Part shown: piece by piece, positions 41,139 to 49,247 of the stretch
Layout of the letters: each line of letters starts with the position of its first letter
Position numbering within the stretch: the first letter of the stretch is position 1
Assembly: GCA_029779535.1 (NCBI GenBank)
Contig: JAKPAG010000116.1
Location: forward strand, 1 to 64,000
Origin: Pseudomonadota bacterium
Lineage (GTDB): Bacteria; Pseudomonadota; Alphaproteobacteria; Sphingomonadales; Sphingomonadaceae
DNA: 64,000 bases
Direction: 5' to 3'
Translations under genes and position numbers: made by a program
Notes under the pieces: model-generated
Database searches by the model: none
Told to the model about the DNA's origin: nothing
The model's input: the letters and a program-made list of their open reading frames with translations, nothing else

Positions 41139-42296
41139 ATGGCGGCGATCCACCTGCCGCGCGCGATCCGCATCGGCGGCGGCGTGCTGAACGAATTGCC
41201 GGAAGCGCTAGCCCAGTTCGGCCTGACGCGCCCGCTGATCGTCACCGACGGGTGGATCGCCCAGTCCGGCATCCTTGACCGGGTGCTGGACATTCTGGCC
41301 GGGGCGGGCATCGCCGCGCGCACCTTTGCCGAAGCCGTGCCCGATCCCACGGTGGACTGCGTCGAGGCGGCCACCGCCTACTTGCGCGCCGCCCAGCATG
41401 ACTGTGTCATCGGTCTCGGCGGCGGCAGCCCGATCGACACGGCCAAGATCGTCGCGGTCAAGGCGCTGCGCGACGTGCCGGTCAGCGCGCTGAAAGCCCC
41501 GCACCAGGAAGATGCGCCCGCCCTGCCGATCATCGCGATCCCCACAACCGCCGGGACCGGGAGCGAGGCAACCCGCTTCACCATCATCACCGATACCGCC
41601 ACTGACGAAAAGATGCTCTGCGCGGGGTTGGCCTTTCTCCCCACGCTGGCGATCGTCGATTACGAGCTGACCCTGACCAAGCCCGCGCGGCTCACCGCCG
41701 ATACCGGGATCGACAGCCTGGTCCACGCGATCGAGGCCTATGTCTCGAAGCGCGCGAACCCGTTTTCCGATGCGGCGGCGCTTTCAGCCATGCGGCTGAT
41801 CTGGCCGAACCTGCCGATTGCCTGCGCCGATCCCGGCAACCATGCCGCACGCGAGGCGCTGATGCTGGGGGCGCTTCAGGGCGGGATCGCCTTTTCCAAC
41901 AGCTCGGTCGCGCTGGTCCACGGGATGAGCCGCCCGATCGGCGCGCATTTCCACGTTGCCCACGGCCTGTCCAACGCCATGCTGATGCCGCTGGTGACGC
42001 AGTGGTCGGCACCCGCCGCCCTGCCCCGCTATGCCCAGTGCGCCCGGGCAATGGGGCTGGCGAGCGATGCCGAGAGCGACCAGGGCGCGGTCGGCCGGCT
42101 GGTCGAGGCGCTGGAACGGATCAACGTCGACCTCGCCGTGCCCACCCCGCGCGCCTATGGCATCACGCGCGAACGCTGGGACGATCTGGTGCCGCTGATG
42201 GCGCGCCAGGCGCTCGCCTCGGGCTCGCCCGCCAACAACCCGCGCGTGCCGCAGGCGGCGGAAATCGAGGCGCTGTATCATCAGGCCTGGGGCTGA
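41139..42296 (+). CDS. Iron-containing alcohol dehydrogenase
   Basis: A 385-residue group III alcohol dehydrogenase. The nucleotide-binding segment is CVIGLGGGSPIDTAKIVAV; the family motifs follow as IAIPTTAGTGSEATRF, TADTGIDSLVHAIEAYVSKRANPFSD, and the metal-ligand HGMSRPIGAHFHVAHGLSNAMLMP. It probably oxidises or reduces a short or medium alcohol or aldehyde, or maleylacetate in some relatives. It starts one base after the amidohydrolase stop, so they form a unit. Confidence 0.92.
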   Translation: MAAIHLPRAIRIGGGVLNELPEALAQFGLTRPLIVTDGWIAQSGILDRVLDILAGAGIAARTFAEAVPDPTVDCVEAATAYLRAAQHDCVIGLGGGSPIDTAKIVAVKALRDVPVSALKAPHQEDAPALPIIAIPTTAGTGSEATRFTIITDTATDEKMLCAGLAFLPTLAIVDYELTLTKPARLTADTGIDSLVHAIEAYVSKRANPFSDAAALSAMRLIWPNLPIACADPGNHAAREALMLGALQGGIAFSNSSVALVHGMSRPIGAHFHVAHGLSNAMLMPLVTQWSAPAALPRYAQCARAMGLASDAESDQGAVGRLVEALERINVDLAVPTPRAYGITRERWDDLVPLMARQALASGSPANNPRVPQAAEIEALYHQAWG

Positions 42297-42377
42297 CGCC
42301 GGACCGTTCATCGCGCAGACAGATCGCTGGGCCTAGCGGCGCAATCGGGCCGTGGAGCCCAAGCGAGTCTGCGCGAC

Positions 42378-45300
42378 ATGACTTCACCCGTGTTTTTCGA
42401 TGCCACCGGACGCCGCCGCAAATGGGTAAGCCGCGCGGCATTTTCCGTGCTGGCGCTGGTGATACTGGCGGCGCTGGTCTTCGCCGCCACCGTGATCGCG
42501 GTGCCGGCCGAAACCCCGCTCGACATCGGGCACGAACGCCAGCAGGCGTTGCCGTTCCTGACCCACGTTGCCCGGCTGCGTCATCGCCTGCCCCGGCTGC
42601 CCGGACCGGCTGAGCGCGGCGAACCGCTGGCCGTCGGCTTCTACGTGCCCTGGGATCCCGATAGCGCGGCGTCGCTGCGCAAGCATTACGATGCGCTGGA
42701 CTGGGTGGTGGCGGCCGATGCCCAGGTCAAACCGGCGACCGGCGCCTTGACCACCGATCCCGATCCGCGCCTGCGCGCGCTGGCGGCCAACCGCCTGCAC
42801 CGCCCCCGCATGATGCTGATGGTGCAGAACCTGACGCATGATGATTGGGACGGCGTGGGCATGGCGCGCCTGCTGGCCGACCCGCGCCGCAGCGCCGCGC
42901 TGATCGACAGCACACTTGCCGCGCTACGAGCTGGCAACTGGCAAGGCGTGGTGTTCGACATCGAGAACATTCCCGACAATGCCCTGCCCGCCTATCAGGC
43001 CTTTCTGGCCCAGGCGCGGGCCAGGCTGGCGCGGGCCGGCTATCCCGTGGCGCTGACCGCACCCGTGGGCGAACCAGCCTGGGACCTGCACCGTTTTGCC
43101 GCAGCCAGCGATTACCTGATCCTGATGGACTATGACCAGCACTGGCAGGGCGGGACACCCGGTCCGATCGCGGCGCAGGACTGGTTCAACCAGCAGTTGC
43201 AGGATGCCCGGGCCAAGGTGCCGGCAGCCAAGCTGATCGTCGCACTGGGCAGTTATGGCTATGACTGGCACGACGGCAAGGCCGATGCGCTGTCCATTCC
43301 CGAAGCCTGGCTGGCCGCACACGATAGCGGCACGCTGCCCCGGTTCGATCCCGCCAGCGGCAATTCCGGCTTCGCCTATGCCGAAGATGGCCATCCGCAT
43401 ACCGTCTGGCTGATGGATGCGGCGACCAGCTGGAACCAGCTGGTCCAGGCGCGCGGCCTGCGGGGGATCGCGCTGTGGCGGCTGGGCAGCGAGGACCCCG
43501 GCTTCTGGGAAGACCTGCGCGCCTGGCGCGCGCATGGCCAACCCCGGCTGGAGCAGATCGCGCGGTCATCCGGCACCGATATCGAAGGATCGGGCGAAGT
43601 GCTGAAGATCGGCGCCGAGCCGCAGGCCGGCCTGCGCCAGGTCAGCTTTGCGCGCGACGGCACGGCCAGCGATGTCCGCTATGCGGCCCTGCCCACGCCC
43701 TACGTTATCCAGCGCAGCGGGGCGGCCGATCCCAAGGCCATCGCGCTGACCTTCGACGATGGCCCCGACCCCGACTATACCCCCGCGATCCTGCGCGTGC
43801 TCGAATCGCGCCGCGTCCCCGCCACTTTCTTCGTGATCGGCGAAAACGCGCTGGAACATCCCGAGCTGTTGCAGCGCATCGTCGCCGATGGGGACGAACT
43901 GGGCAACCACAGCTACACCCACCCCAACCTGGCAGAAGTCCGGGCCTTCGGCACCGAGCTGGAGCTCAATGCCACCCAGCGCCTGATCGAATCCTATACC
44001 GGCCGGTCCACCCGGCTGTTCCGCGCCCCCTATTTCGGCGATGCCGAGCCGACCACCGCCGATGAATTGCGCCCGGCCTCGATCGCGCAGGCGCGCGGCT
44101 ATACCATCGTCGGGCTGCACGTGGACCCGGCCGACTGGCGCACGCCCGGCGTCCAGGCGATTGTCGATCGCACCGTCCAGCAGATCGAAAGTGCCACTCC
44201 CGAGCAAAGCGCCAACGTGGTGCTGCTGCACGATGGCGGCGGCAACCGCACGCAGACCGTGGCCGCCCTGCCGCAGATCATCGACCGGCTGCGCGCCGAT
44301 GGCTACCGCTTTGTCGGCGTATCGCAGCTGGCCGGGCTGAGCCGCGATGCCGTGATGCCGCCCGTGCGCGGGTCAGACCGGATCGCGGTGCACGCCGATG
44401 TCTCGCTGTTCCTGGTTTTGGCGGCGCTGGGCTATGCGATCCGCTGGCTGTTCTTCTTCGCCATCGCGCTGGGCATTGCCCGCGCCGTGCTGCTGACCGC
44501 GCTAGCGCTGATCAACCGCGCCACCGGCCAGCGTCCGCCGGCCGATGCGCCCCAGCCGCCGGTCTGCGTGATCATCCCCGCCTATAACGAGGAACGGGTC
44601 ATTGTCGCCTCGATCGCGCGGGTGCTGGCGAGCGACTATCCGGCGCTGGAACTGATCGTCGCCGATGATGGATCGAAGGACGCGACCAGCGCGCTGGTGC
44701 GCCAGCATTATGGCGATGATCCGCGCGTCCGGCTGCTGACCCTGACCAACGGCGGCAAGGCCAGCGCGCTCAACCGCGCCCTGGCCACCGCGCAGGGCGA
44801 AGTGGTCATCGCGCTTGACGCCGATACGCAGTTCCTGCCCGATACCATCGCCAGGCTGGTGCGCTGGTTCGCGGACCCGCGGATTGGCGCGGTGGCGGGC
44901 AATGCCAAGGTCGGGAACCGCATCAACCTGGTCACGCGCTGGCAGGCGATCGAATATGTCACTGCCCAGAACGTCGAACGCCGCGCGCTTGACGCCCTGG
45001 GGGCGATTACCGTGGTGCCGGGCGCGGTCGGAGCCTGGCGGCGCGCCGCGCTGGATGCGGTCGGCGGCTATCCCGAAGACACCCTGGCCGAGGACCAGGA
45101 CCTGACCATCGCGATCCAGCGGCGCGGCTGGCGGGTGGCCTATGACGTCGAGGCGGTGGCGCTGACCGAAGCGCCGGAAACCTTCCGCGCGCTGGCCAAG
45201 CAGCGCTATCGCTGGTCGTTCGGCACGCTGCAATGCCTGTGGAAGCACCGCGCGGTGATCAATGCCGGGCGGCCGCGCGGCCTGGCGTGGATCGGCATGC

Positions 45301-45680
45301 CGCAGGTCTGGCTGTTCCAGATCCTGTTCGCCGCGATATCCCCGATGATCGACCTGGCCCTGGTCATTTCGATCGTCGGTACTGCCGTGCGGGTCCACCA
45401 GCACGGCTGGGACCAGACGCAGAGCGACGTGCTGCGCATGGCGCTGTACTGGGCGGTGTTCACCGGGATCGACCTTCTTGCCGGCTGGATTGCCTATCGG
45501 CTCGAACCGGTGCGGCAGCGTTTCCCCGGGGTGCTGCTGATCGCGCAGCGGTTTGCCTATCGCCAGTTGATGTACGGCGTGGTGATCCGCTCGATCACGG
45601 CGGCGATGCGCGGCGGCATGGTCGGCTGGGGCAAGCTGGAACGGACCGGCAGCGTTACCGTGACGCAGGGAGCGGGCTAG
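42378..45680 (+). CDS. Trimodular GH18-like / polysaccharide deacetylase / GT2 glycosyltransferase
   Basis: A 1100-residue inner-membrane protein. Residues about 20-40 form a first TM helix. Residues 60-390 resemble a GH18 glycosidase (GVVFDIENIPD, with the D-x-E catalytic signature, and DYLILMDYDQHW). Residues about 450-660 are a NodB deacetylase: LTFDDGPDPDYTP at 457, GNHSYTHPN near 508, and RAPYFGDAEP. TM helices follow at 673-712. Residues 727-960 are a GT2 domain (VIIPAYNEERVI, DADTQF near 812, EDQDLTI, KQRYRW near 940), then C-terminal TM helices. The set resembles PgaB plus PgaC in one chain and suggests synthesis and trimming of a beta-linked GlcNAc polymer. Its stop overlaps the MOSC gene. 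Confidence 0.9.
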   Translation: MTSPVFFDATGRRRKWVSRAAFSVLALVILAALVFAATVIAVPAETPLDIGHERQQALPFLTHVARLRHRLPRLPGPAERGEPLAVGFYVPWDPDSAASLRKHYDALDWVVAADAQVKPATGALTTDPDPRLRALAANRLHRPRMMLMVQNLTHDDWDGVGMARLLADPRRSAALIDSTLAALRAGNWQGVVFDIENIPDNALPAYQAFLAQARARLARAGYPVALTAPVGEPAWDLHRFAAASDYLILMDYDQHWQGGTPGPIAAQDWFNQQLQDARAKVPAAKLIVALGSYGYDWHDGKADALSIPEAWLAAHDSGTLPRFDPASGNSGFAYAEDGHPHTVWLMDAATSWNQLVQARGLRGIALWRLGSEDPGFWEDLRAWRAHGQPRLEQIARSSGTDIEGSGEVLKIGAEPQAGLRQVSFARDGTASDVRYAALPTPYVIQRSGAADPKAIALTFDDGPDPDYTPAILRVLESRRVPATFFVIGENALEHPELLQRIVADGDELGNHSYTHPNLAEVRAFGTELELNATQRLIESYTGRSTRLFRAPYFGDAEPTTADELRPASIAQARGYTIVGLHVDPADWRTPGVQAIVDRTVQQIESATPEQSANVVLLHDGGGNRTQTVAALPQIIDRLRADGYRFVGVSQLAGLSRDAVMPPVRGSDRIAVHADVSLFLVLAALGYAIRWLFFFAIALGIARAVLLTALALINRATGQRPPADAPQPPVCVIIPAYNEERVIVASIARVLASDYPALELIVADDGSKDATSALVRQHYGDDPRVRLLTLTNGGKASALNRALATAQGEVVIALDADTQFLPDTIARLVRWFADPRIGAVAGNAKVGNRINLVTRWQAIEYVTAQNVERRALDALGAITVVPGAVGAWRRAALDAVGGYPEDTLAEDQDLTIAIQRRGWRVAYDVEAVALTEAPETFRALAKQRYRWSFGTLQCLWKHRAVINAGRPRGLAWIGMPQVWLFQILFAAISPMIDLALVISIVGTAVRVHQHGWDQTQSDVLRMALYWAVFTGIDLLAGWIAYRLEPVRQRFPGVLLIAQRFAYRQLMYGVVIRSITAAMRGGMVGWGKLERTGSVTVTQGAG

Positions 45681-46219
45681 ACCGGCGCCAGCGGCTCGTG
45701 CGCCAGCGGCACCGATTCCAGCTCGATCGCGTCGCCGGGGCGGACCGTGCCATCCTCGATCACCACGGCCATCACCCCGCTCTTGCGGATCACACTGCCA
45801 TCGCCTGCGCGGTCCAGCATGGCATCCATCAACCCCGGCGCCAGGCCATTGATCAGCTTGCACGGGCTGCGCAGCCCGGTGATCTCGATCAGCGCCTCCG
45901 GCCCCAGCCGCAGCCGCGTGCCGCGTGACAGACCCAGCAGGTCGATCCCCCGCGTCGTCACGTTCTCGCCCAGTTCGCCGGGGGCCACGGCAAAGCCCTT
46001 GCCCGCCAGCTCGTCCAGCAGTTCACCGTGGATCAGGTGGACCTGGCGCAAGTTGGGTGCCTGCGGATTGCGGCGCTGGTCATAGCGGTGCTGGACCAGC
46101 CGGCCAAAGTGCGCGTCCCCTTCCACCCCGAAGCCGGCGACCAGGTGGATTTCGGCCACTTGTGGTTTGCTGAAGCGATGGCCGGCATCGCGCGCGACGG
46201 ACAGGACGGTTGGCGTCAT
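45677..46219 (-). CDS. MOSC-domain protein
   Basis: A 180-residue MOSC protein. This domain carries or sulfurates molybdenum cofactor and includes the YiiM and mARC groups. Seen: QVAEIHLVAGFGVEGDAHFG, LIHGELLDELAG, GELGENVTTRGIDLLGL, EITGLRSPCKLI with the conserved Cys. The start at 46219 follows a weak ribosome-binding site. Its stop and that of the convergent glycosyltransferase share a palindromic CTAG (45677-45680). It diverges from the nitronate-monooxygenase-like gene. Confidence 0.9.
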   Translation of the reverse strand: MTPTVLSVARDAGHRFSKPQVAEIHLVAGFGVEGDAHFGRLVQHRYDQRRNPQAPNLRQVHLIHGELLDELAGKGFAVAPGELGENVTTRGIDLLGLSRGTRLRLGPEALIEITGLRSPCKLINGLAPGLMDAMLDRAGDGSVIRKSGVMAVVIEDGTVRPGDAIELESVPLAHEPLAPV

Positions 46220-46305
46220 GCCGCCCGGCCTAGCACCGCGCGGCGCTGACACAAATCAGTTTCGTTTCGCTACTCGACAAGTCTGACGGCGCTTCATATG
46301 AACCG

Positions 46306-46323
46306 CTTAACCGACCAGTTAAG
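46306..46323. promoter_or_regulatory. TTAA-N8-TTAA operator-like dyad, copy 3
   Basis: CTTAAC (46306-46311) and GTTAAG (46318-46323) form a perfect inverted repeat with a 6-base spacer CGACCA. The inner TTAA-to-TTAA span is 16 bases, as in the dyads at 28344 and 40000. It ends 13 bases before the ATG of the nitronate-monooxygenase-like gene, covering its 5' leader. Confidence 0.55.
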
Positions 46324-46336
46324 TAGAGGATTGCCC

Positions 46337-47317
46337 ATGGCCCTGCCCGCCCCGTTCGACCGCCTGCGCCTGCCCGTCATCGCTTCGCCGCTGTTCATCA
46401 TTTCCGGGCCGGAGCTGGTGATCGCGCAGTGCAAGGCCGGGATCATCGGCAGCTTCCCCGCGCTCAACGCCCGCCCCTCGGGCGTGCTGGACGAATGGCT
46501 GCACCGCATCACCGAGGAACTGGCCGCGCACAACCGCGACAATCCGGATCGCCCCGCCGCGCCGTTCGCCGTCAACCAGATCGTCCACAAGTCGAACAAC
46601 CGTCTGGACGAGGACATGGAGGTCTGCGCCAAGTGGCAGGTCCCGATGGTGATCACCTCGCTGGGCGCGCGCGAGGACGTGAACCAGGCCGTGCACGCCT
46701 GGGGCGGGATCGTGCTGCACGACGTGATCAATGACCGTTTCGCCCGCAAGGCGGTGGAAAAGGGCGCGGACGGGCTGATCCCGGTGGCCGCGGGCGCGGG
46801 CGGCCATGCCGGCACGCTTTCGCCCTTCGCCCTGATGCAGGAAATCCGCGAATGGTTCACCGGGCTGATCGCGCTGTCCGGCTCGATCGCCTGCGGCCGT
46901 TCGGTGCTGGCCGCGCAGGCGATGGGCGCCGATTTCGGCTATATCGGTTCGGCCTGGATCGCCACGCAGGAAGCCAACGCGGTGCAAGGCTACAAGGACG
47001 CGATCGTCGCCGGAAAGGCCGAGGACATCGTCTATTCGAACCTGTTCACCGGGGTTCACGGCAATTACCTGCGCCCCTCGATCGAGGCTGCCGGGCTTGA
47101 TCCCGATAATCTGCCCGAAAGCGATCCCAGCAAGATGAACTTCGGTTCGGGCGGCAATACCGATGCCAAGGCGTGGAAGGACATCTGGGGTTCGGGCCAG
47201 GGTATCGGCGCGGTCAAGGCGGTGGAAACCGTGGCCCAGCGGGTCGACCGGCTGGAAGCGGAATACAACCAGGCGCGCAAGGAGCTGGCGGAAAAGGCGC
47301 GCATGGCGCTGGCCTGA
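46337..47317 (+). CDS. Nitronate monooxygenase (2-nitropropane dioxygenase-like) flavoprotein
   Basis: A 326-residue FMN-binding TIM-barrel enzyme. Typical blocks: LRLPVIASPLFIISGPELVIAQCKAGIIGSFPALNAR, GADGLIPVAAGAGGHAG, and GSIACGRSVLAAQAMGADFGYIGSAWIATQEANAV. The family oxidises alkyl nitronates; some members are enoyl-ACP reductases. This one lacks evidence for either choice. Start chosen at 46337 with AGAGGA six bases upstream; an earlier ATG would run through the operator. It has its own promoter region with the dyad. Confidence 0.85.
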   Translation: MALPAPFDRLRLPVIASPLFIISGPELVIAQCKAGIIGSFPALNARPSGVLDEWLHRITEELAAHNRDNPDRPAAPFAVNQIVHKSNNRLDEDMEVCAKWQVPMVITSLGAREDVNQAVHAWGGIVLHDVINDRFARKAVEKGADGLIPVAAGAGGHAGTLSPFALMQEIREWFTGLIALSGSIACGRSVLAAQAMGADFGYIGSAWIATQEANAVQGYKDAIVAGKAEDIVYSNLFTGVHGNYLRPSIEAAGLDPDNLPESDPSKMNFGSGGNTDAKAWKDIWGSGQGIGAVKAVETVAQRVDRLEAEYNQARKELAEKARMALA

Positions 47318-47324
47318 ACGGGGC

Positions 47325-47879
47325 CTAGGCGTCCTGATCGGGCGCGGTGGCCGGCCACAGCAGGTCGGCCATGGCATCCAGTTCGGCAAAGTCGAACCGG
47401 CTGCCAAGCGGGTCTTTGCGGTTGAGCTTGAGCTGGCGCTGCTGCGCCAGCAGGCGGCGGCGCAGTGCGCGTTGCAGCAGTTCAAGCCGCTGGTAGGCAT
47501 CCATCAGCGCCACTTCAGGCGCGCGGCCCCGCGTGGCCGCCCAGCCCGCCTCGATCTGCCCAACCCGTTCGCAGACCAGGGCGTTGTAGCTGCGATGCGG
47601 GCCGCGATGCAGCGGCAGGCCGATGCGCACCACCGCCTGGTCGTTCGCCGGCAACAGCAGCCCGTTGCGGCGGAAATCGTCGAACCCCACTCGTTCCAGC
47701 CCCAGCGCCTGGAACAACGCGCCAAAGCAGCGCTGCGAAAGCAGCTGACGGGGCAACAGGTGGTGGCGTTGCAGGCCCGAATCGAACCCCGGCTGGTCGC
47801 GCCGGTTGACCGCCCGGAACGACAGCCGCTGGCGCTGCGCATGATCACTACCCAGGCTGCCGGGGTGCAGCAGGTTCAA
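47325..47879 (-). CDS. AHH-type nuclease-domain protein
   Basis: A 184-residue protein with the core of the AHH branch of the HNH/ENDO VII superfamily: LQRHHLLPRQLLSQRCFG (HH motif), DFRRNGLLLPANDQ, and LPLHRGPHRSYNALV with further His. The C-terminal third is a basic helix bundle. It has no signal or secretion domain. The start is a TTG at 47879 that overlaps the upstream gene's stop (TTGA) and has AAGGGGGG six bases before it, so translation is probably coupled. AHH domains are known as toxin nucleases in contact-dependent systems. Whether this one is a toxin or a housekeeping nuclease is unknown. Confidence 0.75.
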   Translation of the reverse strand: MNLLHPGSLGSDHAQRQRLSFRAVNRRDQPGFDSGLQRHHLLPRQLLSQRCFGALFQALGLERVGFDDFRRNGLLLPANDQAVVRIGLPLHRGPHRSYNALVCERVGQIEAGWAATRGRAPEVALMDAYQRLELLQRALRRRLLAQQRQLKLNRKDPLGSRFDFAELDAMADLLWPATAPDQDA

Positions 47880-48655
47880 CCCAGCCCCCCCTTGCGCAGG
47901 ATCACCCGCAGCTTCTGTTCGGCCAGGATCGGGGCAATCACCAGAGGTTCGCCCGCCGGTCCGGTCAGTTCCACCGGCTGGGTCAGCGCTTCGCGCCCGA
48001 CCAATTCGTTGATCAGCCGCACCGCGATCCGCGCCTGGTCAGCCGGGGTATAGCCGGCGGCGGCGGGCAATTGCAGTTCCTGCCCGGTGAAGAAGGCCAG
48101 CCCCCGGCTTTCCATGGCGCCCTGGGCCGTGCGGTGCAGGCTGGTCAGCCCCAGCGCAGGGAACGGCCCGCCGGACAGCCAATCGCCAATCACCTTGCGG
48201 AAATAGGCCGGGGCCATCCAGCACTGCGCCGGGTTCCAGCACACTGCCAGCAAGCCGGGCAGCGCTGCCAGTTCCACCGCCAGCGCAGCCACCGCGCGCA
48301 CCACCGGCAGCATCGCTACCGCATCCGCGAGGTGCGGCCCGGGGTGCAGGCTGATCGCCTCGCCATCGGGCGATTCGCCCAGGCCCAGGATCGCGCCGGG
48401 CGCGGGGCGTGGTTCGGCCGGGGCGGGTGCCAGCCCCCGGCAATCAATCGCCATGCCGCTGATCAGCAGTTCCAGCCAGCCGTGATTGCCGGCAGGCACG
48501 TGGCTGATCGCAAAGCGCGCTGGACCCGCTGCCGCACCAGCCGACAGCGCGGACACGGCTGCACAGTCCGGGCGTTGCCCTTTCGCGAAGATCAGCGAAA
48601 GGACAGCCTCGGTCTGTTGCACCGCTTGCACGTCAGCGACGATGGTTCCCCCCAT
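47876..48655 (-). CDS. Unknown protein coupled to the AHH nuclease (weak DUF4261 resemblance)
   Basis: A 259-residue soluble protein. It has alternating hydrophobic strands and a stretch AVCWNPAQCWMAPAYFRKVIGDW that resembles DUF4261 proteins, but I am not sure of the family. The N-terminal third (MGGTIVADVQAVQQTEA, FAKGQRPDCAAVSAL) gives no motif. The start at 48655 is chosen because it follows AAAGGGC; longer frames extend into a Gly/Arg-rich stretch with no ribosome-binding site. Its stop overlaps the AHH gene, so these two act together. Confidence 0.7.
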   Translation of the reverse strand: MGGTIVADVQAVQQTEAVLSLIFAKGQRPDCAAVSALSAGAAAGPARFAISHVPAGNHGWLELLISGMAIDCRGLAPAPAEPRPAPGAILGLGESPDGEAISLHPGPHLADAVAMLPVVRAVAALAVELAALPGLLAVCWNPAQCWMAPAYFRKVIGDWLSGGPFPALGLTSLHRTAQGAMESRGLAFFTGQELQLPAAAGYTPADQARIAVRLINELVGREALTQPVELTGPAGEPLVIAPILAEQKLRVILRKGGLG

Positions 48656-48756
48656 AGCCCTTTGATTAGGAAAGACGCATCTGGCACCAATGAGCGCTCC
48701 GCGTCGAGTCCCGATCATGGCACTGCCTCGGAATTGGACGCAATTGCCGCGCGGCG

Positions 48757-49230
48757 TCAAAAAACGCCCAGTGCGATCCCTTCGGCCAGGGCGGCGCCCA
48801 GCATGGCGCATTCCTCGAGGCGCTCCGCCGGCACCTGCTTGGGGGCGAGAATCGCCTCGGGTGTCTGGGCGGCGAGGTTGACCAGTAGCGGATTGGCCAC
48901 CCGCTTCAGCCGCCAGCCGGTGACGATCCGGTCAAGCTGAGCCTGCGCGCCATGACCATCGCTGCCCGCCGCGATCATCGTCGCATAGGGCCGCCCCTCG
49001 ACCTGCCCAAGCAGCGGATAGTAGCAGCGGTCGAACATCTCCTTCATCGCCCCGCTCATCGAACCGAGGTTTTCCGGGCAGGCAAACAGATAGCCGCTGG
49101 CGGCCAGCAGCACTTCGGGCGTGACCTCCTCGGCGCAAAGCAGGCGCGCGCGTCCCTGCGCCGCGTCATGCGCCGCCGCGGCCATGGCCCGCGCCGCGCC
49201 GGTGCGGCTATGCCAGACGATCGCCAGCAC
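48757..49230 (-). CDS. Flavodoxin-fold protein (NAD(P)H:FMN reductase-like)
   Basis: A 157-residue protein. The N-terminus MLAIVWHSRTGAARAMAAAAHDAA contains the phosphate-binding loop of flavodoxins, followed by LFACPENLGSMSGAMKEMFDRCYYPLLGQVEGRPYA, where PENLGSMSGAMKEMFDR is the usual FMN contact region. It probably binds FMN and moves electrons. It starts 18 bases downstream of the secreted-protein stop and precedes the AHH pair by 101 bases with no apparent terminator. Confidence 0.8.
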   Translation of the reverse strand: MLAIVWHSRTGAARAMAAAAHDAAQGRARLLCAEEVTPEVLLAASGYLFACPENLGSMSGAMKEMFDRCYYPLLGQVEGRPYATMIAAGSDGHGAQAQLDRIVTGWRLKRVANPLLVNLAAQTPEAILAPKQVPAERLEECAMLGAALAEGIALGVF

Positions 49231-49247
49231 TGGCGCGTCCCCGGCGC

